Positions 43,424 to 51,509 are shown, counted from the stretch's first letter. The stretch is DNA of 64,000 bases from Fibrisoma limi BUZ 3 (GCF_000296815.2 NZ_CAIT01000004.1:620001-684000), one strand, 5' to 3'. Numbers and translations: made by a program. Notes: generated by a model from the letters alone, not told the origin.

Positions 43424-43456
43424 AAGAAAAGCTCCCCCCGATATCCGGAGAGAGCT
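43424..43456 (-). terminator. Terminator downstream of ppx
   Basis: Read on the - strand, AGCTCTCTCCG (43456-43446) pairs with CGGGGGGAGCT (43440-43430) through two G-U pairs, loop of 5 nt, followed by TTTTCTT. A second hairpin with arms ACTGCCCCGGAAA and TTTCCGGGCAGT lies near 43497-43544. Together they close the - strand phosphatase transcript. Confidence 0.55.
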
Positions 43457-43617
43457 TCGTTGAACCAGTGTGTACAGAAGGTAACCGATAGACAACCACT
43501 GCCCCGGAAAACCGGACACGACAGTCGGGGCTTTCCGGGCAGTTTTATTTCTTTTTCGAATGACCCGCGCTGATCTCATTGGCGAACCGATCCTTTTAAC
43601 GGTCAACGCATCAGGTG

Positions 43618-44559
43618 TCAGCTTAAGGTGCTTAAAACGCCTTCTTTCAGCGAGTAAGTTGAGGTACGGATGTGATCGATGCGATACGTTTTCAATACGT
43701 AATCGATGAGACAAACGGCCACAACTATCATATCGACCCGCAACTCAATCATACCCGGTAGAGCCATACGTTCGTCGTGGTTGCGAGTCAGTAACAGTTC
43801 GTAGGAACGATAGAATTCAGCCACCGGAAGCTCAAACGCTGTCTGCGACGGGTCGGGAAAATGGCCCTGATCGTGCATGCACCACATGTCAACCAACGTA
43901 TCAAATGAACCCGACGACCCAACGAGCATGGTCGGCTGGTACTGGTGAACCGCATTGACCAGCGGCAGCAGTTGTTCCTGAAAGAAGCTGGTCAGGCGCT
44001 GTACCTGGGTAGGCGGAATCGGGTCGGAGCGTTCCGGCGCACCGGGCATGAAGCGTTCGAGGAGCCGCTGCCCGCCTATCTCGAAACTTTGCTTCCAGAA
44101 GATCCGGTGCTGGTTTCCCAGAATGAACTCGACGCTGCCCCCGCCGATGTCCATGATGAGGGCCGTATGATCGTCGAGTGACCCAGCCGCCCGAACGCCC
44201 CGGTATATGTAGTCGGCTTCCTGATCACCGGAAATGACCTGAATCCGGATGCCGGTTGTGTGCTGGACTCGATCAATGAACTCGCTCTGATTACGAGCAA
44301 CCCGGATGGCGCTTGTACCAATAGCAACGACCTGTTCGGGAGCCACACCGTACTGGTCCAGTACTTCGCGGAAATAGCGCAGTACGGTCAGAGCCCGTTC
44401 GACGCCTTCTTCCGTAATCATTCCCTGATTGATGCCGGCTTTGCCGATTTTAGCCGGACGACTTTCCCGAAAGAGCGTCTGGTACAAACCATCCGGTCGG
44501 CGGTCAACGATGAGTAGGTGAAAGGTATTGGTTCCTAAGTCGATAATAGCTTGCTTCAT
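43618..44559 (-). CDS. Ppx/GppA-type exopolyphosphatase / pppGpp phosphatase
   Basis: 313 aa from the ATG at 44559 (MKQAIIDLGTNTFHLL); the longer frame to 44598 adds non-family residues. ASKHA-fold phosphatase: phosphate-1 loop IDLGTNTFHLLIVD, GTSAIRVARNQ, phosphate-2 loop MDIGGGSVEFILG, and AVCLIDYVLKTYRID near the end. It hydrolyses polyphosphate or pppGpp. It is divergent from rpsU, with only 55 bp between start codons. At about 313 aa it is the short form lacking the C-terminal HD-like domain. Confidence 0.9.
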   Translation of the reverse strand: MKQAIIDLGTNTFHLLIVDRRPDGLYQTLFRESRPAKIGKAGINQGMITEEGVERALTVLRYFREVLDQYGVAPEQVVAIGTSAIRVARNQSEFIDRVQHTTGIRIQVISGDQEADYIYRGVRAAGSLDDHTALIMDIGGGSVEFILGNQHRIFWKQSFEIGGQRLLERFMPGAPERSDPIPPTQVQRLTSFFQEQLLPLVNAVHQYQPTMLVGSSGSFDTLVDMWCMHDQGHFPDPSQTAFELPVAEFYRSYELLLTRNHDERMALPGMIELRVDMIVVAVCLIDYVLKTYRIDHIRTSTYSLKEGVLSTLS

Positions 44560-44581
44560 GTCCGCAAATCTACTATCTTTG
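44551..44581 (+). promoter_or_regulatory. Bacteroidota-type promoter for rpsU
   Basis: A -7 box TATCTTTG (44574-44581, consensus TAnnTTTG) with TTG at 44551-44553, 20 nt upstream as -33 element. Start of translation is at 44615, giving a leader of about 27 nt. The -33 overlaps the start region of the divergent ppx gene. Confidence 0.6.
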
Positions 44582-44614
44582 CCGTCCGCTATTAGCAAAA
44601 ATCAATATCCGGAT

Positions 44615-44812
44615 ATGCTTATCATAAACGTTAAAGACAACGAGTCCATTGACAAGGCGCTGAAACGCTTCAAGAAGAAATTCGAGAAGACGGGCGTTTT
44701 GCGGGAGTTGCGGTCGCGGACGGCTTTCGAAAAACCGTCGGTAAAGCGTCGCACTCAGGTTATTAAGGCTGCCTACAAAGAAAAAATGTACGGCAACCAC
44801 ACCGAGCAATAG
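44615..44812 (+). CDS. rpsU: 30S ribosomal protein S21
   Basis: 65-aa basic protein (MLIINVKDNESIDKALKRF, VLRELRSRTAFEKPSVKRR, AAYKEKMYG) with the single-helix-pair pattern of S21; needed for initiation on the small ribosomal subunit. The ATG at 44615 is chosen because the S21 alignment begins there and the promoter lies just upstream; a frame open from 44528 overlaps the divergent gene. A terminator follows at 44891. rpsU next to xerC is a common Bacteroidota order. Confidence 0.95.
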   Translation: MLIINVKDNESIDKALKRFKKKFEKTGVLRELRSRTAFEKPSVKRRTQVIKAAYKEKMYGNHTEQ

Positions 44813-45139
44813 ATCGGTGACGCGCGTAGGGTTGGTACTTGGCTGTTGATGTGCGCAGTCAACATAGAGTAGCTAACCATAAAAACATCGAAGCAGCAGG
44901 CAGGAATGTCGGCTGCTTTTTTGTTGCCCAGCATTAGGATTTATGTGACAAGGGTTACTTTTCACAATAATGATCCCCCTCTTTAATCGGCTCAGCGTTG
45001 TTCAAGCCGGATTTTAAAAATAACGGAGCTTGCCCCATGAAGGGATTGGGGTGATAGATAAAACGTGAATGCCGGGATTGGTATAGAAACATTGACCTGT
45101 TAGCTTTGGTAAGAAATTAAGTTAAGTCAGCTACAGCTT
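44813..45139. other. Intergenic region between rpsU and xerC
   Basis: Holds the rpsU terminator (44891-44922) and then about 215 bp without recognised features up to xerC. No tRNA-like cloverleaf was seen here although some relatives carry tRNA genes near xerC. Confidence 0.5.
44891..44922 (+). terminator. Rho-independent terminator after rpsU
   Basis: AAGCAGC (44891-44897) and GCTGCTT (44912-44918) form a 7-bp stem around a 14-nt loop, followed by a six-T run. It lies about 80 nt after the S21 stop. Confidence 0.65.
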
Positions 45140-46051
45140 ATGAATCCGATAGGGCCAACCTTTGCTTCAGACTTCCTCCAGCACATTCGGTACGAGAAGC
45201 GCCTGAGCCATCATACCCTGACGGCCTATGCCAACGATCTGGAGCAGTTCGGTACGTTTCTGGCTGCGGAGTGTAACCTGGAACAGCCTGATAAAGCCGA
45301 TTTCCGGCACATTCGGTCGTGGGTGGTTAGTCTGGTAGAGAACGGTCTCGATAAAACGTCGGTAAATCGAAAAATAGCGACCCTGCGAAGCTATTACGGA
45401 TTTCTGCTGCGCCGGAAACTGATTACCGTCGATCCGATGGTGAAAATCCAGGCGCTGAAGACAAGTAAGAAACTGCCGGTCTATGTTGAAGAAAAACCAA
45501 TGGCGACGCTGCTCGACGACATTGACTTTCCGGACACATTTGAAGGCATACGCGACAAACTGGTTCTGGAGCTACTTTACAGCACCGGCATCCGGCTGAG
45601 TGAACTTACCGGCCTGAAAACGGCGGATGTTAACCTCTACGAAAAAACCATCACCGTGCTGGGTAAGCGAAACAAACACCGGATCGTTCCCCTGACGCAG
45701 CCGCTGTTTGACCTGGTGCAGCAGTATACCCGGCTGAAACAGGAAACATTTGGCGAACAGGCTGATGACGTACACCTGATCGTGAGCGACAAAGGGATTC
45801 AGGCTTATCCGGTGCTGATTCAGCGAATTGTGAAACGCCACCTGAACGTAGTCACGACGCTCGAAAAGAAAAGCCCGCACGTATTGCGTCATACGTTCGC
45901 GACGCATCTGCTGAACCGGGGGGCGGATCTGAACGCTATTAAGGATTTGCTGGGGCATACCAGTCTGGCCGCGACGCAGGTCTACACGCACACCAGCCTT
46001 GAGCAGTTAAAGAAAACCTACGACCAGGCACACCCAAAGGCCAAGAAGTAA
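45140..46051 (+). CDS. xerC: Tyrosine recombinase XerC/XerD family
   Basis: 303-aa site-specific recombinase for chromosome dimer resolution. N-terminal SAM-like core-binding domain about 5-90 (LSHHTLTAYANDLEQF, NRKIATLRSYYGFLLRRK), catalytic domain about 105-295. Active-site residues: Arg in LYSTGIRLSELTGL, Lys in TVLGKRNKHRIVPL, His-x-x-Arg in HVLRHTFATHLLNRG, His in LLGHTSLAATQ and Tyr in VYTHTSLEQL. Its chromosomal place next to rpsU and full length argue for a housekeeping Xer protein, not a mobile integrase. eboA follows after 24 nt. Confidence 0.92.
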   Translation: MNPIGPTFASDFLQHIRYEKRLSHHTLTAYANDLEQFGTFLAAECNLEQPDKADFRHIRSWVVSLVENGLDKTSVNRKIATLRSYYGFLLRRKLITVDPMVKIQALKTSKKLPVYVEEKPMATLLDDIDFPDTFEGIRDKLVLELLYSTGIRLSELTGLKTADVNLYEKTITVLGKRNKHRIVPLTQPLFDLVQQYTRLKQETFGEQADDVHLIVSDKGIQAYPVLIQRIVKRHLNVVTTLEKKSPHVLRHTFATHLLNRGADLNAIKDLLGHTSLAATQVYTHTSLEQLKKTYDQAHPKAKK

Positions 46052-46075
46052 CCCTACCGTGCTACATTTGCCCTT

Positions 46076-46753
46076 ATGAATATCCTGACCATGAGCCAGA
46101 CGCTGTTCTACATATTGGAGCAGCAACCTGATGCCGAAAAAGCGACTATCTATCTTCGTCAGCAGGCCGACGTATTCCAGCAAAATCCGCAGACGGCTAC
46201 GTTCTACCGCGTGTTTGTGTCCATTCCCCGATTCACCGGTAAGCAGGTACTTGAGGTGTCGCCTGATATGGCGTTCGCGCTGGAACGAATCCGACCCCAT
46301 TTCACCGTAACCGGCTGGACGCGTGATCGGCTGGCGCGGGTCTGGTGGCTGTTGCAACTACCCGCCGACGATGAGACTGCTTACGTTAAAACCATTACTG
46401 AACTATTCAAGACGGCTGAGCTAAACGAACTTGTTGCGTTGTATTCGGCCCTGCCTGTACTGGAATACCCGGAAGCCTGGCGGTTTCAGGGAACGGAGGG
46501 GATTCGTAACAATATAGCTGATGTTCAGTCGGCCATCATGCTCCACAATCCCTATCCAATGGAGTACTTCGACGAAGCCGCCTGGAACCAGCTCGTCTTA
46601 AAGGCGTTTTTCACCGACAAGGACATAACGCAGATCATTGGGCTGCACGAACGCAAAAACGCCCGACTGGCTCAGACGCTGGCGGACTATGCCGCCGAAC
46701 GCCGGGCTGCCGGGCGTAGCTTACCTGCCAATATTGATTTGCTGATGAATTAA
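46076..46753 (+). CDS. eboA: EboA domain protein
   Basis: 225-aa cytoplasmic protein without signal or membrane segments. It matches the EboA pattern: ALYSALPVLEYPEAW, RNNIADVQSAIMLHNPYP, YFDEAAWNQLVLKAFF and a terminal LADYAAERRAAGRSLP. EboA has no known biochemical activity but belongs to the ebo (eustigmatophyte-bacterial) operon, linked in cyanobacteria to scytonemin precursor export and in Pseudomonas to nematode repulsion. eboB and eboC lie 1.6-4 kb downstream. It is separated from them by two - strand genes and may be cotranscribed with xerC. Confidence 0.85.
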   Translation: MNILTMSQTLFYILEQQPDAEKATIYLRQQADVFQQNPQTATFYRVFVSIPRFTGKQVLEVSPDMAFALERIRPHFTVTGWTRDRLARVWWLLQLPADDETAYVKTITELFKTAELNELVALYSALPVLEYPEAWRFQGTEGIRNNIADVQSAIMLHNPYPMEYFDEAAWNQLVLKAFFTDKDITQIIGLHERKNARLAQTLADYAAERRAAGRSLPANIDLLMN

Positions 46754-46762
46754 TTAATTAGT

Positions 46763-46803
46763 TGTTCGTTGTTTGAAGTTGAATTAACTACAAACAACGA
46801 ACA
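46763..46803. terminator. Shared hairpin between convergent genes
   Basis: TGTTCGTTGTTTG (46763-46775) and CAAACAACGAACA (46791-46803) form a perfect 13-bp stem with a 15-nt loop, located between the convergent eboA and - strand outer-membrane gene. Probable bidirectional terminator, although U-runs are poor. Confidence 0.55.
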
Positions 46804-46807
46804 GAAA

Positions 46808-47479
46808 TTAATACCACCGGTACGTAATACCCGCCGAGATCAGCAGCGAAGGGCTGCTGTTGGGCAGTTCGGCGTAATTAAAGAATACGTGCTGGTACTG
46901 CGCCTGAATTTCAGCACCAAGGCCTTGTTCACGTCTGCCGTAAAATTTCAAACCAATGGCCGGGGCTACAGCACCTTTGAACCGGGAGTACTGATCAGAT
47001 AACACACCGTAAAAGTTCGTGTAATCGACGAAAGCGCCACCGCCGGCCAGTTGTACGTAAGGCCGTATAGCTGCTGCGTTATCGGAGAAATAGTAGGAAG
47101 CCGTTACCATCGCCGGAATCGTCGTCAGCGTACGGGTTTGCACGGCCGAAATGGTTTCTCCGCTTGAAAACTGATACGTACCACGCGGCAACCGGTTCTG
47201 GTTGTACTGGTAGCCTGTTTTCAAACCCAGCGAGAAGCGCTGTGGGAAGAGCCATTCGCCCTGCAGTACGAAGTTGGTCGGCGAAATCTTATCGATGTAC
47301 GTTTGCTGACCACCCAGCGGAGCCGCAACGGCGTAGTGCGCTGAGATGCCGAACGTAACGTATTCCTGATACGGCGACGGAAAGGCCGTGTATTCGTCAT
47401 TAGACTGGTTTTGTGCCCATGCGCTTGTTGCCAGCACTGACAACAGAGCCACTAGTGATCCTATACCTTTCATAATCAT
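46808..47479 (-). CDS. Outer-membrane beta-barrel protein (PorT-like)
   Basis: 223 aa with a signal peptide ending near TSAWAQN and alternating beta strands typical of a small porin-like barrel (YVTFGISAHYAVAAPLGG, FSLGLKTGYQYNQN, PAMVTASYYFSDNAA), ending in an aromatic-terminated strand ITYRWY as expected for BAM insertion. It starts at 47479 and overlaps the stop of the upstream - strand gene by one base (TAATG). It interrupts the ebo genes on the other strand. Function unknown beyond the fold. Confidence 0.8.
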   Translation of the reverse strand: MIMKGIGSLVALLSVLATSAWAQNQSNDEYTAFPSPYQEYVTFGISAHYAVAAPLGGQQTYIDKISPTNFVLQGEWLFPQRFSLGLKTGYQYNQNRLPRGTYQFSSGETISAVQTRTLTTIPAMVTASYYFSDNAAAIRPYVQLAGGGAFVDYTNFYGVLSDQYSRFKGAVAPAIGLKFYGRREQGLGAEIQAQYQHVFFNYAELPNSSPSLLISAGITYRWY

Positions 47480-48177
47480 TAAGGAGCTGCCTGTAAATAA
47501 GGTGATTGTTCAAATACGGCATTAACGGCCCGATCGACGGACTCTTCGTTGAAGATGCCATTGCCACGAATGTCGGCCTGATAGATTACCCGCAGTTGAT
47601 TCTGGTCAGAACCATTGTTGCCGCCGTTGGTTGGCCGGTTTCTGAGGTCAACGATCTGTAGTTCCCAATACTGTTCGCTAACCTGATAGAATTGATAGTA
47701 GCTCGGATAATAGGGGTAATACCCACCAAAGCCAGGCCCTAAACCACCATAATAGCCGGCCCCGTACCAATAATCAAGGTAGTAGGGCGAATACGGAACC
47801 GAAGTTACGCCCGTGTATCGGTTGTTGACCCGGATGGCAGCCACGCCCATGTCGGCGGTCTGCCCCTGTGCCACGCGCTGGAACCCACGACTGGTTAAAG
47901 CAGCCGCAACCTGGTTGATAAACCGGGCTTCGACCGTAGTGAGCGAACCCTGATACGTATTGTTGGATTCAACCAGTACGGAATCTGGTAGGCTAAACGT
48001 ACGGTACTGAGCAAAGTTGACATTCCGGTCGTAGTTGGTGATGTACACCTGGCTGTCTTCCGGACTTAGATCGTCGACTGCATTATCGCGACAGGCCGTC
48101 AGGCCACCGCCAATAGCGAACAACAGGGCCATCCAAATGCCCAATTGGTTTTTTTTGAACGTCTTACTTGTTTTCAT
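47479..48177 (-). CDS. DUF4136 lipoprotein
   Basis: 232 aa from the ATG at 48177 (MKTSKTFKKN); a TTG 12 nt upstream is less likely. Lipobox GGLTAC near residue 29 makes it a lipoprotein. DUF4136 pattern: YDRNVNFAQYRTFSLPD, a region LTSRGFQRVAQGQTADMGV, and a Tyr/Gly-rich stretch (YYGGLGPGFGGYYPYYP) at about 140-165. Overlaps the downstream barrel gene by 1 nt, implying coupled translation and a joint envelope role. Confidence 0.82.
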   Translation of the reverse strand: MKTSKTFKKNQLGIWMALLFAIGGGLTACRDNAVDDLSPEDSQVYITNYDRNVNFAQYRTFSLPDSVLVESNNTYQGSLTTVEARFINQVAAALTSRGFQRVAQGQTADMGVAAIRVNNRYTGVTSVPYSPYYLDYWYGAGYYGGLGPGFGGYYPYYPSYYQFYQVSEQYWELQIVDLRNRPTNGGNNGSDQNQLRVIYQADIRGNGIFNEESVDRAVNAVFEQSPYLQAAP

Positions 48178-48347
48178 CTTCAATGTCAATTACCACTTAT
48201 CTATCTAGTTAACTAATAGACTTGTTAAGTGGTTATGAAAAGAAACTAAAAAATGAGATAGTTGTCGCATAAATAGAGACGGCTATTTTGTTGAACTTTG
48301 CGTGTTAGAACCGGACGTACTGAACGCCCTTAGCAATACAATTATTT

Positions 48348-49280
48348 ATGAGTTTCTTGGACTCCATCCGTGGCATGACGTTCTTCGACATGCACGTACA
48401 CATGACGTCACGTACGACTGACGATTATCAGGCTATGGCCGACGCAGGGGTAGTGGCATTGATCGAGCCGGCTTTCTGGCTGGGTCAACCCCGCACCGGC
48501 GTTGACTCGTTTCGGGACTATTTTGCCAGCCTCGTGGGGTGGGAGCGGTTCCGGGCGTCGCAGTTTGGTATTCGTCACTACTGTACCATCGGCCTGAACT
48601 CAAAAGAAGCCAATCAGGAAGCCCTGGCCGAGCAGGTTATGGAAATTCTGCCGCTTTTCATCTATAAGGAAGGCGTTGTGGGAGTGGGCGAGATTGGTTT
48701 CGACGACCAGACGGCTGCGGAAGAAAAGTATTACCGGGCGCAACTGGAACTGGCCAAAGAAGCCGGTTTGCCGGTGCAGATCCATACGCCCCACCGTGAC
48801 AAAAAACAGGGAACCAGCCGGAGTATGGATATTGCCATTGAGCATGGTATTGACCCCGGTATGGTGATTGTTGACCACAATAACGAAGAAACGGTACGCG
48901 AGGTGCTGGACCGAGGCTTCTGGGCAGGATTCACGATCTATCCGTTTACCAAAATGGGCAACGAACGGATGGTCGAGATCGTGAAACAATACGGTCCCGA
49001 ACGGATTATGGTCAACTCGGCCGCCGACTGGGGGATCAGCGATCCGCTGGCTGTACCAAAAACGGCGGCTCTCATGAAAGAGCGCGGTATCTCCGACGAA
49101 GCGATCCGGCTCGTAACGTTTACAAACGCCGTTACAGCGTTTGCGCAGAGTGGCCAGCTAAGCCTCGCCGAACTGGAGCAGCCGATGGACATCGATCAGA
49201 GCCAACGCTACAACGGTAGTTCCGTACTGCGCGGTGGTCAGGCTCCGCGGGTAGATAAAAGTTCAACAATTATCAAATGA
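48348..49280 (+). CDS. eboB: TatD-like metal-dependent hydrolase EboB
   Basis: 310-aa amidohydrolase-superfamily protein without signal peptide. Metal ligands: HxH in FFDMHVHMTSRTTDDY near residue 17, Glu in GVGEIGFDDQTA, His in VQIHTPHRDKKQG, His in VIVDHNNEETV, Asp in NSAADWGISDPLA. The extended phrases FWLGQPRTGVDSFRDYF and WERFRASQFGIRHYCTIGLN are the EboB form, distinct from DNase-type TatD. It belongs to the ebo cluster, whose product is unidentified. Its stop codon lies inside a perfect palindrome that also leads into eboC. Confidence 0.88.
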   Translation: MSFLDSIRGMTFFDMHVHMTSRTTDDYQAMADAGVVALIEPAFWLGQPRTGVDSFRDYFASLVGWERFRASQFGIRHYCTIGLNSKEANQEALAEQVMEILPLFIYKEGVVGVGEIGFDDQTAAEEKYYRAQLELAKEAGLPVQIHTPHRDKKQGTSRSMDIAIEHGIDPGMVIVDHNNEETVREVLDRGFWAGFTIYPFTKMGNERMVEIVKQYGPERIMVNSAADWGISDPLAVPKTAALMKERGISDEAIRLVTFTNAVTAFAQSGQLSLAELEQPMDIDQSQRYNGSSVLRGGQAPRVDKSSTIIK

Positions 49281-49306
49281 GTGAAATCGGCGTGCCGATT
49301 TCACTC
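49279..49306. repeat. Perfect 13-bp palindrome between eboB and eboC
   Basis: GAGTGAAATCGGC (49279-49291), loop GT, GCCGATTTCACTC (49294-49306). It begins two bases before the end of the eboB stop codon and finishes 11 nt before the eboC ATG. The same words occur before araD at 1657-1672. Confidence 0.75.
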
Positions 49307-49317
49307 TGTCGCTCTTT

Positions 49318-50193
49318 ATGCTTCTTGCTCTTTTGCGTCTGACACGTCCGGCAAATTTGGTAACGGCAATTGCTGATGTGCTGGCGGGCATGGCCATTGC
49401 CGGGTATTTTGTGTTATTTAAAGCACCACCAGCGCCGGTTGGCTGGTTGTGTCTGGCAACGGTTGGCCTGTACGGAGGGGGCGTAGTTTTCAACGACGTC
49501 TTCGACGCTGAACTGGATGCGATTGAACGGCCGGAACGCCCTATTCCAAGCGGAATCGTCAGTCGGCAGGCGGCTGCAACGTTGGGCACCGTTCTCTTTG
49601 CCATTGGGATTGCCGCTTCATTTGCCGTTAACGTAACGGCCGGCGCTCTGGCTGTTGCTATTACGGTAGCCTCGCTCGTTTATGATCGTTTTGGCAAACA
49701 CCATGCGTTTTTTGGACCGATCAACATGGGGCTATGCCGAGGGTTGAATCTGCTCTTGGGGGTTAGCATTTTACCGGATCAGGTTTTACCCTGGGCCTGG
49801 GTTGGGCTGATACCCATAGCGTATATAGGGGCTATCACGATGATCAGTCGGGGGGAAGTACACGGCGGAAAGGCGGGAACCATGCGGCTGGCAGGACTGC
49901 TCTACGCTATTGTGATCGCGTGCATTGCGGCCATTGCGCAGCGTCGGCAGCAATTAGGAACGGCGCTGCCGTTTCTGTTTATCTTTGGCTACTACATTTT
50001 CCCTCCCCTTTGGCGGGCTACCCGCGAGCCAATTGGCCGTAACATCGGTCTGGCCGTAAAAGCAGGCGTTATCTCCCTGATCGCCATGAATGCAGCCTGG
50101 GTAGCTGCGTTCGCGTCGTTCCCGCTTGCCTTCCTGGTGTTCTGCCTGTTGCCCCTGTCGCGGCTACTGGCAAAACTGTTTGCTGTAACATAA
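49318..50193 (+). CDS. eboC: UbiA-family prenyltransferase EboC
   Basis: 291-aa integral membrane prenyltransferase with about eight or nine helices. Prenyl-diphosphate/magnesium motif 1 FNDVFDAELDAIERPERP (Asp-rich, near residue 60), motif 2 YDRFGKHHAFFGP near residue 121. The GLCRGLNLLLGVS and GEVHGGKAGTMRLAG stretches match the EboC branch. In ebo operons it is expected to prenylate or synthesise an isoprenoid membrane carrier. It lies 37 nt after eboB; no eboD, eboE or eboF follow. Confidence 0.88.
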   Translation: MLLALLRLTRPANLVTAIADVLAGMAIAGYFVLFKAPPAPVGWLCLATVGLYGGGVVFNDVFDAELDAIERPERPIPSGIVSRQAAATLGTVLFAIGIAASFAVNVTAGALAVAITVASLVYDRFGKHHAFFGPINMGLCRGLNLLLGVSILPDQVLPWAWVGLIPIAYIGAITMISRGEVHGGKAGTMRLAGLLYAIVIACIAAIAQRRQQLGTALPFLFIFGYYIFPPLWRATREPIGRNIGLAVKAGVISLIAMNAAWVAAFASFPLAFLVFCLLPLSRLLAKLFAVT

Positions 50194-50219
50194 GAAAAGC
50201 GGGCTTCCACCCGCTTTTC
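50194..50219. terminator. Terminator after eboC
   Basis: GAAAAGCGGG (50194-50203), loop CTTCCA, CCCGCTTTTC (50210-50219). The perfect 10-bp stem directly follows the eboC stop; the stem includes its own T run, so it can act on both strands between eboC and the convergent brxA gene. Confidence 0.75.
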
Positions 50220-50259
50220 CTGATTACTCATATGTCGGCAGGTTTCTACCCGCTTTCCT

Positions 50260-50691
50260 TTAGGCGTTTGCTGGATCGCAGAACTCTTCCAGCGCCATTT
50301 CGAGGTGCTGGGCGATCATCTGGGCCGAACGGCCTTCGATGTGGTGCCGCTCAATAAAGTGCACCAGTTCTCCGTCCTTGAAAATACCAATCGACGGCGA
50401 CGACGGCGGATACGGCAGCAGGAACTCCCGCATCTTGGCCGTAGCTTCCAGATCCGCACCGGCGAAAACCGTTACCAGTTTGTCGGGCTTTACCTGGCTG
50501 TTGGCCAAAGCGGCTTTTACGCCCGGGCGAGCCGCACCGGCCGCGCAACCACAGACAGAGTTCACCACCACCAGCATCGTGCCTTTGGTGTTATCCATCG
50601 TTTCTACCACTTCTTCCGGTGTGGTCAATTCCTGGAACCCAACGCTCGTCAGGTCTTCCCGCATCGGGACAAGCAAATGAGGAGGATACAT
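50260..50691 (-). CDS. BrxA/BrxB-family bacilliredoxin
   Basis: 143-aa thioredoxin-fold protein (YphP/YqiW family) that removes bacillithiol or similar mixed disulfides. ATG at 50691 (MYPPHLLVP) is preferred over the longer frame to 50721. The CXC active site is seen in VVNSVCGCAAGAARPG near residue 53, with LPYPPSSPSIGIFKDGE and HFIERHHIEG downstream. Last gene of the - strand Fe-S assembly cluster, where it may protect protein thiols. Confidence 0.9.
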   Translation of the reverse strand: MYPPHLLVPMREDLTSVGFQELTTPEEVVETMDNTKGTMLVVVNSVCGCAAGAARPGVKAALANSQVKPDKLVTVFAGADLEATAKMREFLLPYPPSSPSIGIFKDGELVHFIERHHIEGRSAQMIAQHLEMALEEFCDPANA

Positions 50692-50748
50692 AATTAGTTT
50701 ACAGTTTGTAGTTAGTAACAATCCGCCGTAGCGGTTTACAGGTAAATA

Positions 50749-51060
50749 TTACATGAAGCCAAGTTCAAGTTTCGCTACTTCCGACATCATTTCGGTCGTG
50801 TAGGGCGGGTCGAAGGTTAGTTCAACGCTCACGTCGTTAACACCGTCAATCTCCCGAACCTTCTGCTCAATCTCACCCGGAATGGATCCGGCGGAGGGGC
50901 AGGAGGGCGACGTCAGCGTCATCAGGATGTAGACGTTATTGACCGGAAATATTTTGATGTCGTAGATCAGGCCCAGTTCGTATACGTCGACCGGTATTTC
51001 GGGGTCGTACACGCCCTTGAGCGCCATCACAACCTGTTCTTTCAGTTCTGCGTCTGTCAT
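50749..51060 (-). CDS. DUF59/MIP18-family Fe-S assembly protein (SufT-like)
   Basis: 103 aa: VYDPEIPVDVYELGLIYDI near residue 17 (conserved Asp-Pro-Glu), LTSPSCPSAGSIPGEIE with the reactive Cys near 54, and VELTFDPPYTTEMMSEVAK. These proteins help mature Fe-S proteins. It lies 12 nt after sufE and before bacilliredoxin, so it is the SUF-accessory member of this operon. Confidence 0.9.
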   Translation of the reverse strand: MTDAELKEQVVMALKGVYDPEIPVDVYELGLIYDIKIFPVNNVYILMTLTSPSCPSAGSIPGEIEQKVREIDGVNDVSVELTFDPPYTTEMMSEVAKLELGFM

Positions 51061-51072
51061 GGTTGGGAAACG

Positions 51073-51507
51073 TTATGCATTTGATTTCAGATCAGCCTGC
51101 ACGGTCGAAAAATCCTTCATCTGCTTCAGCATCGACGCCAGACCACCGGCCCGGCGTGAGGTAACCAGGTTACTCAACCCGATGCGCTCAATAAAATACA
51201 GGTCGGCGTTGGCTACGTCTTCCGGTTTTTCGCCGTCGAGCACCCGGATCAGCAAGCTGACCAGCCCTTTACTGATCTGGGCAGTTGGTTCACTGTCAGC
51301 CTCGAAGTGCACGTTATCGCCGGTCATTTCGCTGTGCAGCCACACTTTCGACTGACACCCCCGGATCAGATTGTCGTCGGTGCGGTATTGCTCCGGCATC
51401 GGCGGCAGTTTCTTTCCGAGATCGATGATGTATTGCGTCTTGTCGAGCGGATCATCGAACAAATCAAATTCTTCGATGATATCGTCCTGCTTTTCGTTTA
51501 TAGTCAT
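51073..51507 (-). CDS. sufE: SufE-type sulfur acceptor
   Basis: 144 aa. Accepts persulfide from the SufS cysteine desulfurase and passes it to the SUF scaffold. The sulfur-carrying Cys51 lies in NLIRGCQSKVWLHSE, with FLDDPLDKTQYIIDLG-type N-terminus and FIERIGLSNLVTSRRAGG near the end. Start at 51507 lies 2 nt after the stop of a broken ParE-type toxin gene, showing that the TA module was inserted just ahead of sufE. Confidence 0.92.
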   Translation of the reverse strand: MTINEKQDDIIEEFDLFDDPLDKTQYIIDLGKKLPPMPEQYRTDDNLIRGCQSKVWLHSEMTGDNVHFEADSEPTAQISKGLVSLLIRVLDGEKPEDVANADLYFIERIGLSNLVTSRRAGGLASMLKQMKDFSTVQADLKSNA

Positions 51508-51509
51508 GT

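Noticed and set aside
44560-44598. Upstream extension of the Ppx/GppA frame
   Set aside because: Ppx begins with a short Met-x-x-x-Ile-Asp-x-Gly-Thr-Asn start, found at 44559.
44528-44614. Longer S21 reading frame
   Set aside because: It would overlap the divergent ppx start and remove room for the promoter; S21 begins at 44615.
45140-46051. Integrase of a mobile element
   Set aside because: Length, domain layout and location beside rpsU fit a housekeeping Xer protein; no att-like repeats or cargo genes were seen.
48262-48290. Promoter upstream of eboB (TTG then TATTTTG)
   Set aside because: The -7 candidate is one base short of the TAnnTTTG pattern; evidence too weak to list.
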